A stretch of 64,000 nt of DNA from Pseudomonas sp. Root562 (lineage in GTDB: Bacteria > Pseudomonadota > Gammaproteobacteria > Pseudomonadales > Pseudomonadaceae): assembly GCF_001427125.1 (NCBI RefSeq), contig NZ_LMGK01000009.1, positions 20,784-84,783 on the forward strand, written 5' to 3'. The translations under genes were made by a program, and so were the position numbers. The notes under the pieces were generated by a model that saw nothing but the letters and a program-made list of their open reading frames with translations, made no database searches and was not told where the DNA came from. Below, in pieces: positions 45,301-53,362 of this stretch (position 1 is the stretch's first letter; the number at the start of each line of letters is the position of its first letter).

Positions 45301-48300
45301 ATGCCGAAATCTGTTGACCGTGTTCCGCCGATGCCGCGTATCCAGGCACTTGACCCCAAACGCTCCGAGCAGAGCTGGGAAAGTGCCCCGCAATTACTGG
45401 CAGCCCTGAACGGCGCGCGTTTGGGTGCCTGGTATTGGGACATCGAACGGGGACAGATCAGTTGGTCGCGGGGTACCCAGGCGCTGTTTGGCTTCGATCC
45501 CCGGCAACCGCTGCCGGAAGACCTCGAATACCTCGATTTGCTGCCGCCCGAAGACCGGGCAAAAACCGTGCGCGCCTTCCACGCGGTGATTGCCGGCGCA
45601 CCGCTGGAACAGGCGATGCACCACCGCATTCGCTGGCCCGACGGCAGCCTGCATTGGCTGGAAATCAACGGCAGCCTGTTGCCGGACAAACACGGCCGGC
45701 CCCGGATGATCGGCGTGATCCGCGAGATCACCCACCAGCGCCAGCGCGAACAGGCGCTGAGCAGCTCGGAAAAACGTTTCGCCACACTGTTTCACCTGTG
45801 CCCGAACATGGTCCTGCTGACCCGCCAGGAAGACGGTTTGATCACCGAAGCCAATCAATATTTCGAAAGCCTGTTCGGCTGGCCGGTGCAAGATGCGATC
45901 GGCCGCACCACACTGGAACTGGGCCTGTGGGTGCACCCCGAACAACGGGCGGAGTTGGTCAAGGCCACCAAGGCCAAAGGCGAGTTGACCAGCATGGAGG
46001 TGCAATTTCGCGCCAGCAACGGGCAGATTCATGACGGCATCCTCAGCGCGCAAAAGGTCGAACTCGAAGGCCAGCCCTATTTGCTGAGCACGTTCCTCGA
46101 CACCACCGACCGCAAAGCCGCCGAACACGCGTTGAAGGACAGCCAGGAGCGCCTCGACCTGGCGCTGGACTCTGCGCAACTCGGCACCTGGGACTGGCAC
46201 ATTCCCAGCGGCATGCTTTACGGTTCGGCCCGCGCCGCACAGTTGCACGGCCTGGACGCCAAGCCCTTCCATGAATCCTTCGACGAGTTCTTCGAAGGCG
46301 TGCCGGGCGAAGAACGCGACACCATGCGTGACGCCTATCGCAGCCTGCGCGAAGGCCCGGCCGGCAACTATCAGCTGACCTATCGCGTGCAACTGCCGGA
46401 TGGCAGCTCGCGTTACCTGGAAAGCCGCGCCCGCCTCTACCGCGATGAAAACGGCCTGCCACTGCGCATGGCCGGCACCCTGCTCGACATCACCGATCAG
46501 GTCGAACGCGAACAACGACTGGTGGCCTCCGAGGAGAAATTCGCCACGCTGTTCCAGGTCAGTCCGGACCCGATCTGCGTGACCCGCCAGGACACCGGAC
46601 AATTCATCGAGATCAACTCCAGCTTCACCCAGACCTTCGGCTGGACCACCGCCGATGTGATCGGACGCAGCGCCGATGAAATAGGCCTGTGGGACGCCTC
46701 GGCAAAAAGTTTGCAGCGGATCGAACAGGTGATTCGCGAACAAGGCCTGAGTAACGTAGCGATTGTCGTCCAGCACAAAAACGGACAAACCCTGACCTGT
46801 GTAATTTCCAGCCGGCAGATCAGCGTCGGTGACCAGCCGTGCATCGTTACCACCCTGCGCGACATCACCCAGCAACAGCGCTCGGAGGCGGCGCTCAAGG
46901 CCAGCGAAGAGAAATTCGCCAAGGCGTTTCACTCCAGCCCCGATGCCATCACCATCACCGAGCGCGACACCGGGCGCTACCTGGAGGTCAACGACGGTTT
47001 CTGCCGCCTGACCGGTTACCGCGCCGACGAGGTCATTGGCCGCACGGTGTATCAGGTGGGAATCTGGGCCGAAGAGAAACAACGTTCGGCGTTGTTGGCC
47101 GAGTTGCAGATCAAGGGTCGGGTGCATCACCAGGAAATGCTCGGACGCAACAAGCGCGGCGAGTTGCTCACCGTCGAGGTCTCGGTGGAACCGATCACTC
47201 TCAACGAAACCGCGTGCCTGCTGCTGACCGCACGGGACGTCAGCTTGCTGAAAAACGCCGAGGCGCAGATCCGTCACCTGGCCTACCACGACCCGCTGAC
47301 CAACCTGCCCAACCGCGCCTTGCTGATGGATCGGCTCAGCCAGCAGATTGCCCTGCTCAAACGCCACAATTTGCGTGGCGCGCTGATGTTCCTCGACCTC
47401 GACCACTTCAAGCACATCAACGATTCCCTCGGCCATCCGGTGGGCGATACCGTGCTGAAGATCATCACCGCACGCCTGGAAGCCAGTGTGCGCATGGAAG
47501 ACACCGTCGCGCGGCTGGGCGGCGATGAATTCGTGGTGTTGCTCAGCGGTCTTGAAGGCTCGCGCAACGACGTCAGCGCCCAGGTGCGGCAACTGGCCGA
47601 CACCTTGCGCGAATTGCTGTCGGAACCGATGTTCCTCGACGGCCAGCGCCTGCAAGTGACGCCGAGCATCGGCATAGCGCTGATTCCCGACCACGGCTCC
47701 ACGCCCACCGACCTGCTCAAACGCGCCGACATCGCCCTTTACCGCGCCAAGGATTCGGGGCGCAACACCGCGCAGATGTATCACAACACCATGCAGAAGG
47801 CCGCAAGCGAGCGCCTGCGCATGGAAACCGACCTGCGCCTGGCGCTGTCCCGCGGTGAATTTCGCGTGCATTACCAGCCGCAACTCGATGCCCGCGACAA
47901 CCGCATCGTCGGCGCTGAAGCACTGGTGCGCTGGAACCATCCGGAGCTTGGTGCGCAATCGCCCGCAGAGTTCATCAAGGTGCTGGAGGACAGCGGATTG
48001 ATCCTCGAGGTCGGCACCTGGATTCTCGACGAAGCCTGCCAGGCTTGCCGACTGATGATCGCCAACGGCCTGGTGGACCCGCTCGATTTCAGTCTGTGCG
48101 TGAACATCAGCCCACGGCAGTTCCGCCAGGCCGATTTCGTTGAGCGCGTCGAAGAAAGCCTCACCCGCTACGGCCTGCCTTGCTCGCTTTTGAAACTGGA
48201 AATCACCGAAGGCATCGTCATCCAGAACCTGGAAGACACCATCAGCAAAATGCGTCGCCTGAAAAAACTCGGCGTCAGTTTCGCCATGGACGACTTCGGC

Positions 48301-48579
48301 ACCGGTTATTCATCTCTGACCTATCTCAAGCGCCTGCCGGTCGACACCCTGAAAATCGACCAGTCGTTCATCCGCGACGCCACCACCGACCCCAACGACG
48401 CCGAGATCATCCGCGCCATCGTCGCCATGGCCCGCAGCCTGGAATTGAAGGTGATCGCCGAAGGCGTGGAAACCGCTGAGCAATTGGCGTTTCTGCAGGG
48501 ATTGGGCTGCCACTTTTATCAGGGGTATTTGCATAGCCAGCCGTTGCCGGTTGAAGAGTTTCAAAAACTGCTCAGGTAA
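45301..48579 (+). CDS. Multi-PAS GGDEF-EAL cyclic-di-GMP protein
   Basis: This 1092-residue cytoplasmic signalling protein has about five PAS units (roughly 25-145, 150-275, 280-400, 405-525, 530-650). A GGDEF domain (active site near 740) and an EAL domain (EALVRW near 873) follow. The synthase site GGDEF is intact, and the inhibitory RxxD site (RMED) sits five residues before it. The EAL residues NISPRQ, LEITEG, DDFGTGYSSL, KIDQSF and EGVET are all present. It may therefore both make and break c-di-GMP. There are no membrane helices. Sensing is through PAS, with possible haem or flavin ligands unknown. ATG 45301 is preferred over an upstream TTG. Confidence 0.92.
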   Translation: MPKSVDRVPPMPRIQALDPKRSEQSWESAPQLLAALNGARLGAWYWDIERGQISWSRGTQALFGFDPRQPLPEDLEYLDLLPPEDRAKTVRAFHAVIAGAPLEQAMHHRIRWPDGSLHWLEINGSLLPDKHGRPRMIGVIREITHQRQREQALSSSEKRFATLFHLCPNMVLLTRQEDGLITEANQYFESLFGWPVQDAIGRTTLELGLWVHPEQRAELVKATKAKGELTSMEVQFRASNGQIHDGILSAQKVELEGQPYLLSTFLDTTDRKAAEHALKDSQERLDLALDSAQLGTWDWHIPSGMLYGSARAAQLHGLDAKPFHESFDEFFEGVPGEERDTMRDAYRSLREGPAGNYQLTYRVQLPDGSSRYLESRARLYRDENGLPLRMAGTLLDITDQVEREQRLVASEEKFATLFQVSPDPICVTRQDTGQFIEINSSFTQTFGWTTADVIGRSADEIGLWDASAKSLQRIEQVIREQGLSNVAIVVQHKNGQTLTCVISSRQISVGDQPCIVTTLRDITQQQRSEAALKASEEKFAKAFHSSPDAITITERDTGRYLEVNDGFCRLTGYRADEVIGRTVYQVGIWAEEKQRSALLAELQIKGRVHHQEMLGRNKRGELLTVEVSVEPITLNETACLLLTARDVSLLKNAEAQIRHLAYHDPLTNLPNRALLMDRLSQQIALLKRHNLRGALMFLDLDHFKHINDSLGHPVGDTVLKIITARLEASVRMEDTVARLGGDEFVVLLSGLEGSRNDVSAQVRQLADTLRELLSEPMFLDGQRLQVTPSIGIALIPDHGSTPTDLLKRADIALYRAKDSGRNTAQMYHNTMQKAASERLRMETDLRLALSRGEFRVHYQPQLDARDNRIVGAEALVRWNHPELGAQSPAEFIKVLEDSGLILEVGTWILDEACQACRLMIANGLVDPLDFSLCVNISPRQFRQADFVERVEESLTRYGLPCSLLKLEITEGIVIQNLEDTISKMRRLKKLGVSFAMDDFGTGYSSLTYLKRLPVDTLKIDQSFIRDATTDPNDAEIIRAIVAMARSLELKVIAEGVETAEQLAFLQGLGCHFYQGYLHSQPLPVEEFQKLLR

Positions 48580-48591
48580 CACCTCTTTCTC

Positions 48592-48658
48592 GTAGGAGCA
48601 TGGCTTGCCCGCGATGGCGATTTCATGGGTGTCATCGCGGGCAAGCCATGCTCCTACA
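48592..48658. repeat. REP-type palindrome after the GGDEF-EAL gene
   Basis: GTAGGAGCATGGCTTGCCCGCGATG pairs with CATCGCGGGCAAGCCATGCTCCTAC: a perfect dyad, 12 bases after the stop. Confidence 0.9.
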
Positions 48659-48672
48659 GTGCTCTGCACGCT

Positions 48673-48702
48673 TTCATACCTCTGTATGAATGGTTAAAAC
48701 CA
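48673..48702. promoter_or_regulatory. Two adjacent palindromes upstream of the norB leader
   Basis: TTCATAC-CTCT-GTATGAA (48673-48690) is a perfect seven-base-arm dyad, followed directly by TGGTT-AA-AACCA (48691-48702). They lie just ahead of the structured RNA and probably contain the operator and promoter for it. Neither matches the ANR/DNR consensus TTGAT-N4-ATCAA, so the binding protein is not identified. Confidence 0.5.
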
Positions 48703-48726
48703 ATACATCACCCCACTGAACCTGTG

Positions 48727-48918
48727 TAGGAGAGACGCCGCACCGGTGTGCGCCGTACATTGATCCCACGCATTCGGTCCGCGGACAAACGTCCTGCACC
48801 GCTAGTCAAATGATCGCGACAACCGATCATTTTCCCGAAGCAACACCCCGGCGTCTCTTCCCGATCACACGGCCGGGTTTTCTGCGCCCGCATACTCGTT
48901 ATGCGGGCGCTTTTTTTT
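48727..48918 (+). ncRNA. Structured leader RNA or sRNA ahead of norB
   Basis: About 190 bases fold into a closed multibranch structure. The closing stem is GGAGAGACGCC (48729-48739) with GGCGTCTCTTCC (48850-48861, one bulge). Inside are GCAC-CGGT-GTGC (48740-48751) and a nine-bp hairpin AAATGATCG/CGATCATTT (48808-48816/48824-48832). A competing stem CCCGGC/GCCGGG (48847-48852/48872-48877) uses the same bases as the closing stem. The RNA ends in a terminator at 48884-48918. It could be a free sRNA or a switchable norB leader. PhrS of P. aeruginosa, a small-ORF-bearing oxygen-linked sRNA of similar length, is a possible relative that I cannot verify. Confidence 0.6.
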
Positions 48919-48920
48919 GA
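48810..48920 (+). CDS. Possible 36-residue leader peptide overlapping the terminator
   Basis: The frame from ATG 48810 to TGA 48918-48920 encodes MIATTDHFPEATPRRLFPIT followed by RPGFLRPHTRYAGAFF. It begins in the AAATGATCG hairpin and passes through the whole terminator stem and T-run. It ends 14 bases before norB. A ribosome on it would prevent terminator folding. The ribosome site is weak (GCTAGTCAA), so translation is uncertain. Confidence 0.35.
   Translation: MIATTDHFPEATPRRLFPITRPGFLRPHTRYAGAFF
48884..48918 (+). terminator. Intrinsic terminator inside the norB leader
   Basis: GCGCCCGCAT (48884-48893) pairs perfectly with ATGCGGGCGC (48901-48910) and is followed by eight T. Only 16 bases separate its end from the norB ATG at 48935, too few for a separate promoter. 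Norb transcripts starting upstream must therefore read through it. Confidence 0.88.
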
Positions 48921-48934
48921 CATAAAGGTGATCC

Positions 48935-51211
48935 ATGGGTGAATACCGCAAATTATGGTGGTCGCTGATTGGCGTCCTCGGCGTGACCTTCTGCCTGCTC
49001 GGCTGGTTCGGCCACGAGATTTACCGGCAGGCGCCACCGATCCCGGAAACTGTACAAAGCGTCGAGGGCAAAACCCTGTTTCGTGCCAGCGACATCCTCG
49101 ACGGCCAGACGGCCTGGCAGGGCATCGGTGGCATGCAGCTGGGCTCGATCTGGGGCCATGGTGCCTATCAGGCGCCGGACTGGACCGCCGACTGGCTGCA
49201 CCGCGAACTGCTCACCTGGCTCGACCTGGCGGCGCAGCAGAATTATGGCAAGCCTTACCAGCAAATCGATGATGATCAGCAGGCGCTGCTGCGTCATCAA
49301 CTCAAACGCGAATACCGCGGCAATCGACTGGTTGACGGCACACTGGTGCTCAGCGATCGCCGCATCCAGGCCATCGCGCACACCGCCGAGTATTACCATG
49401 CCCTTTTCGGCAATGACCCGGCGCTGCATCACAGCCGCGAAAGCTTTGCCATGAAAGAAAACACCCTGCCCGATAGCGCCCGGCGCCAGCAGCTCACGCG
49501 CTTTTTCTTCTGGACGGCCTGGGCTGCCGCCACCGAGCGCGAAGGCCAAAGCGCGACATTCACCAACAACTGGCCCCACGAGCCGCTGATCGACAACCAC
49601 CCGACCGCCGAAAACATGGTCTGGTCCATCGTCAGCATCGTCGTACTGCTGGCGGGTATCGGTTTTCTGGTCTGGGGCTGGGCGTTTTTGCGCAACCACG
49701 ACGAAGGCCAACCCAAGGTCCCGGCCCAGGACCCGCTGAGCCTGATCAGACTCACGCCTTCGCAAAAAGCCCTGGGCAAATACCTGTTGCTGGTCGGAGC
49801 GCTGTTCGGTTTTCAGGTGCTGATGGGTGGCGCGACCGCGCACTACACAGTCGAAGGCCAGGATTTCTACGGACTGCCGCTGTCGAAATGGTTTCCGTAC
49901 TCACTGACCCGAACCTGGCATTTGCAAAGTGCTATGTTCTGGATCGCCACTGGTTTCCTCGCGGCGGGGCTGTTTCTGGCGCCGTTCATCAATGGCGGCA
50001 AAGACCCCAAATGGCAGAAGCTCGGAGTGGACGTGCTGTTTTGGGCGCTGGTGTTGGTGGTCGTGGGTTCCTATGCCGGCAACTTCCTCGCCATCGCCCA
50101 ATTGATGCCGGCGCAATGGAGCTTCTGGCTGGGGCACCAGGGTTACGAATACGTTGATCTGGGCCGTCTGTGGCAGATCGCCAAGTTCGCCGGGATCGTG
50201 TTCTGGCTGGTGCTGATGTTGCGCGCAATGGTGCCCGCCTTGCGTCAGCCGGGCGATAAAAACCTGTTGGCTCTGCTGGCCGCGTCGGTGGTGGCGATCG
50301 GTCTGTTCTATGGCGCTGGCCTGTTCTATGGTGAGCGCACCCATCTGTCGGTCATGGAGTACTGGCGCTGGTGGGTCGTGCACCTGTGGGTCGAAGGCTT
50401 CTTCGAAGTGTTCGCCACCACCGCCCTGGCCTTCATTTTCACCAGCATGGGACTGGTCTCGAAACGCCTGGCCACCACCGCCACCCTCGGCTCGGCCTCA
50501 CTGTTCATGCTCGGTGGTGTACCCGGTACGTTCCACCACATCTACTTCGCCGGGACCACTACGCCGGTGATGGCGGTCGGCGCAACCTTCAGCGCCCTGG
50601 AAGTGGTACCGCTGATTTTGCTCGGACATGAAGCCTGGGAAAACTGGCGCCTGAAGGAACGCGCGCCGTGGATGGCCCGGCTGCGCTGGCCGTTGCAGTT
50701 CTTCATCGCCACCGCGTTCTGGAACATGCTCGGTGCCGGGGTGTTCGGCTTCCTGATCAACCCGCCGATTGCGCTGTATTACATTCAGGGCCTGAACACC
50801 ACGCCGCTGCATGCCCATGCGGCGTTGTTCGGGGTTTATGGCTCGTTGGCACTGGGCTTCAGCCTGCTGATCCTGCGTTACCTGCGACCGAACCTGCAGT
50901 TCAACGATCGACTGATGAACACCGGTTTCTGGTGGCTCAACGGCGGGCTGATGCTGATGATCGTTACCAGCCTGTTGCCGATTGGCATCCTGCAGTTTTA
51001 CGCCAGCGCCAGCCAAGGGCTGTGGTACGCCCGGAGCGAAGCGTTCATGCAGCAAGACCTGCTGCAAACCCTGCGTTGGGTGCGTACGTTCGGCGATGTC
51101 GTGTTTCTGGTCGGCGCGTTTGCGCTGATCTGGCAGATCGCTGGCGGCTTGCTGTTTTCGTCGCGCCATCCCCGTGGAATCGAAGCAGCGGCAGTCAAGG
51201 GCCAACGTTAA
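48935..51211 (+). CDS. norB: Quinol-dependent nitric oxide reductase (qNor)
   Basis: This 758-residue single-subunit nitric oxide reductase of the haem-copper superfamily reduces NO to N2O with electrons from quinol. An N-terminal helix and a cytochrome-c-like soluble domain without CxxCH (about residues 30-215) mark the quinol type. About 13 further helices carry haem and Fe ligands: the His pairs in WVVHLWVEGFFEVFAT and GTFHHIYFAG, and LHAHAALFG. The ATG at 48935 follows AAAGGTG. It is monocistronic, with a terminator at both ends. It serves NO detoxification or denitrification. Expression probably depends on the leader RNA. Confidence 0.94.
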   Translation: MGEYRKLWWSLIGVLGVTFCLLGWFGHEIYRQAPPIPETVQSVEGKTLFRASDILDGQTAWQGIGGMQLGSIWGHGAYQAPDWTADWLHRELLTWLDLAAQQNYGKPYQQIDDDQQALLRHQLKREYRGNRLVDGTLVLSDRRIQAIAHTAEYYHALFGNDPALHHSRESFAMKENTLPDSARRQQLTRFFFWTAWAAATEREGQSATFTNNWPHEPLIDNHPTAENMVWSIVSIVVLLAGIGFLVWGWAFLRNHDEGQPKVPAQDPLSLIRLTPSQKALGKYLLLVGALFGFQVLMGGATAHYTVEGQDFYGLPLSKWFPYSLTRTWHLQSAMFWIATGFLAAGLFLAPFINGGKDPKWQKLGVDVLFWALVLVVVGSYAGNFLAIAQLMPAQWSFWLGHQGYEYVDLGRLWQIAKFAGIVFWLVLMLRAMVPALRQPGDKNLLALLAASVVAIGLFYGAGLFYGERTHLSVMEYWRWWVVHLWVEGFFEVFATTALAFIFTSMGLVSKRLATTATLGSASLFMLGGVPGTFHHIYFAGTTTPVMAVGATFSALEVVPLILLGHEAWENWRLKERAPWMARLRWPLQFFIATAFWNMLGAGVFGFLINPPIALYYIQGLNTTPLHAHAALFGVYGSLALGFSLLILRYLRPNLQFNDRLMNTGFWWLNGGLMLMIVTSLLPIGILQFYASASQGLWYARSEAFMQQDLLQTLRWVRTFGDVVFLVGAFALIWQIAGGLLFSSRHPRGIEAAAVKGQR

Positions 51212-51223
51212 ATTGCAGGCAGT

Positions 51224-51250
51224 AAAAAGGGCGCCGTTGGCGCCCTTTCC
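51224..51250. terminator. Bidirectional terminator between norB and hsp20
   Basis: AAAGGGCGCC pairs with GGCGCCCTTT around GTT. A-rich flanks on the left and TTTCC on the right allow it to serve both convergent genes. Confidence 0.85.
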
Positions 51251-51262
51251 TGTTGCTCTGGA

Positions 51263-51709
51263 TTAGTGTTGCAGAGCCGGTTTTTGCGTCCCGTTGATCG
51301 GGATACGCTTGGCTTTCGCCTCTTCTGGCACTACCCGCAGCAAGTCGATGCTCAACAGACCGTTGCTCAGGCCAGCGGATTTGATCTCGATGTGGTCCGC
51401 CAGACGGAACGACAATTTGAAGGCCCGCTGGGCGATGCCTTGGTGCAGGAAGGTCACGCCTTCGTTGCCGTCACGTTTGCCGCCACTGATGGTCAGCACA
51501 CCCTTCTCGACTTGCAGCTCCAGGTCTTCTTCCTGGAAACCCGCCGCGGCCACGACGATGCGGTATTGGTCGTCGCCGTGTTTTTCCACATTGTAGGGTG
51601 GATAGCTGCTGCCTGGCTCGTTACGCAGGGCGGTTTCAAACAGGTCGTTGAAACGGTCGAAGCCAACCGAGGAACGGAACAGAGGCGCCAGGGAAAATGC
51701 AGTAGTCAT
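51263..51709 (-). CDS. ibpA: Small heat-shock protein Hsp20/IbpA
   Basis: This 148-residue alpha-crystallin chaperone holds unfolding proteins in a refoldable state. The N-terminus FSLAPLFRSSVGFDRFNDLFE, the core YPPYNVEKHGDDQYRIVVAAAGF, the LTISGGKRD loop and the C-terminal I-x-I motif IPI (RIPINGTQ) are all present. A sigma-32 promoter lies 75-101 bases upstream and the leader ends in a possible ROSE thermometer. It is monocistronic. Confidence 0.94.
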   Translation of the reverse strand: MTTAFSLAPLFRSSVGFDRFNDLFETALRNEPGSSYPPYNVEKHGDDQYRIVVAAAGFQEEDLELQVEKGVLTISGGKRDGNEGVTFLHQGIAQRAFKLSFRLADHIEIKSAGLSNGLLSIDLLRVVPEEAKAKRIPINGTQKPALQH

Positions 51710-51778
51710 AATTCAAATCTCCTGAAAACAATCAGCAAGGTTTTGTGTCTCCGCGACCCGAATTCGGCATCGCGTAAC
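51710..51778 (-). promoter_or_regulatory. Possible ROSE-type RNA thermometer in the hsp20 leader
   Basis: In the 67-base leader, TTGCT (51734-51738) can pair with the ribosome-site AGGA (51720-51723). This is the hallmark U(U/C)GCU-anti-SD pairing of ROSE elements, with the intervening loop GATTGTTTTC. Upstream bases offer a first hairpin (GCGATGCCGAATTCGGGTCGC). Melting on heating would expose the ribosome site. Confidence 0.55.
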
Positions 51779-51783
51779 CCATA

Positions 51784-51810
51784 CATAGGGACCACTGATT
51801 GCTTTTCAAG
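51784..51810 (-). promoter_or_regulatory. Sigma-32 heat-shock promoter of hsp20
   Basis: Reading the minus strand, CTTGAAA (51810-51804) is 13 bases before CCCTATG (51790-51784), matching CTTGAAA-N13/14-CCCATNT closely. Confidence 0.82.
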
Positions 51811-51841
51811 AGCGCATTTTCTGCTTTTTTAATAAAGAGCT

Positions 51842-52801
51842 TCAGGCCGCTTCGGCCACCGGCAAACCCAGCAAGCGCGATACGTTATCGAGTTCGGTCT
51901 CACGACGCAGCACCGTGAACAGCTCGACAGCCTCGGGATAATTGCGCGTCAACATCGCCAGCCATTGCTTCAAGCGGCCCGGGGATTGCCGAGCCGTCAT
52001 CTGCGCCTTGGCTTGCAACCAGAAATCCTGGATCAACGGCAACAGCTCGGTCCAGGTCATTTCCACGATCTCTTCACCCGCTCGTGCGGCGGCGATTTGC
52101 CTGGCCAGATCGGGACGCGAAACCAGACCCCGACCGAGCATGATGTCTTCCACACCGCTGATTTCGCGGCAACGGCGCCAGTCGTCGACGCTCCAGATAT
52201 CACCGTTGGCGAACACCGGCACCTTGACCACGTCCTGCACCCGCGGAATCCACTCCCAGTGCGCTGGCGGCTTGTAGCCATCCACTTTGGTCCGGGCATG
52301 CACCACGATGTGTTCCGCCCCGCCTTCGGCCAGCGCCGTGGCGCAAACCAGCGAGCCGTCCGGGCTGTCGAAACCCAGGCGCATTTTCGCGGTAACAGGA
52401 ATGTGCGCCGGAACGGCACGACGGACATGCTCGACGATCCGGTTCAGAAGCTCGGGCTCTTTGAGCAGCACCGCACCGCCACGGGATTTGTTCACGGTCT
52501 TGGCCGGGCAACCAAAGTTCAGGTCGATCACCTCGGAACCCAGCTCACAGGCCAGTGCGGCGTTTTCCGCCAGGCATACAGGGTCGGAACCGAGCAGTTG
52601 CACACGCAGCGGTACACCGGAGGCCGTGCGGGCGCCGTTGAGCAGCTCTGGGCCGAACTTGTGGAAATAGGCCGGCGTGAGCAACTGATCGTTGACCCGA
52701 ATGAACTCGGTCACACACCAATCGATGCCACCCACTCGGGTCAGCACGTCGCGCAGGATGTCGTCGACCAACCCCTCCATGGGCGCCAAAGCAATTTGCA
52801 T
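51842..52801 (-). CDS. dusC: tRNA-dihydrouridine(16) synthase
   Basis: This 319-residue FMN enzyme reduces U16 in the tRNA D-loop to dihydrouridine. The DusC-type start is [20 protein letters not shown], and the catalytic Cys is in [38 protein letters not shown] and [16 protein letters not shown] are further FMN/tRNA motifs. The ATG at 52801 fits the usual family start; an ATG four codons upstream would add a Cys-Phe-Phe extension. It is not obviously in an operon with its neighbours. Confidence 0.93.
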   Translation of the reverse strand: MQIALAPMEGLVDDILRDVLTRVGGIDWCVTEFIRVNDQLLTPAYFHKFGPELLNGARTASGVPLRVQLLGSDPVCLAENAALACELGSEVIDLNFGCPAKTVNKSRGGAVLLKEPELLNRIVEHVRRAVPAHIPVTAKMRLGFDSPDGSLVCATALAEGGAEHIVVHARTKVDGYKPPAHWEWIPRVQDVVKVPVFANGDIWSVDDWRRCREISGVEDIMLGRGLVSRPDLARQIAAARAGEEIVEMTWTELLPLIQDFWLQAKAQMTARQSPGRLKQWLAMLTRNYPEAVELFTVLRRETELDNVSRLLGLPVAEAA

Positions 52802-52876
52802 GAAAAAACACACTCAACGAAAAAACGTGCGGCAGTTTACTGGATTATCGAGCGAAAGACTTGCCACACAGTCTTG

Positions 52877-53314
52877 TCAAATCAGGACCTGTAAGGCCGG
52901 GCCATAGCCTTCGATGAACTCGGCCGGCATGCGCTTGGGCTTGCCGCTGGACAGCTCAATGCAGACGAAGGTGGTTTGCGCCCGCAACAAGGTCGAATTG
53001 TCACTTGGACGCTTGAGCTGGAAATGCCGGGTCATTTTGAGGCGCTGATCCCAATCGACGATCCAGGTCGCCAATTGCAACTCATCACCTTCATAGGCGG
53101 CAGCCAGGTAATCAATTTCGTGCCGTACCACTGCCATGGCCCGGTCCAGGCGACGGTATTCGACCAGATCCAGACCAAGGCGCTGGGAATGGCGCCAGGC
53201 ACAGCGTTCGAGCCAGGTCACGTACACCGCATTATTGGCGTGGCCCAAACCGTCAATGTCCTCGGCGCCCACTTGCAAATCAATGATGAACGGCGTTGCC
53301 CGATCCCAGCCCAT
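52877..53314 (-). CDS. 4HBT (YbgC-type) acyl-CoA thioesterase
   Basis: This 145-residue hotdog-fold thioesterase has the motif DIDGLGHANNAVYVTWLERC (about 19-38), where Asp and His are active-site residues. WIVDWDQRLKMTRHF and RAQTTFVCIEL complete the fold. It hydrolyses acyl-CoAs, and the physiological substrate is unknown. It is transcribed in the same direction as the hydrolase gene 49 bases upstream, with which it may be co-expressed. Confidence 0.86.
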   Translation of the reverse strand: MGWDRATPFIIDLQVGAEDIDGLGHANNAVYVTWLERCAWRHSQRLGLDLVEYRRLDRAMAVVRHEIDYLAAAYEGDELQLATWIVDWDQRLKMTRHFQLKRPSDNSTLLRAQTTFVCIELSSGKPKRMPAEFIEGYGPALQVLI

Positions 53315-53362
53315 GCCCCACTCCCGGTCAGATTATTTCGACCGGGGCAGTGTAACGGAAGC

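Noticed and set aside
45394..47958. An 854-residue minus-strand frame opposite the GGDEF-EAL gene
   Set aside because: It is the complement of an intact gene with all catalytic motifs. It has no ribosome site and no domains.
48660..48934. ANR/DNR or NorR site for norB
   Set aside because: Only a lone TTGAT half-site near 48761 was seen. No TTGAT-N4-ATCAA and no paired GT-N7-AC sites with a sigma-54 promoter.
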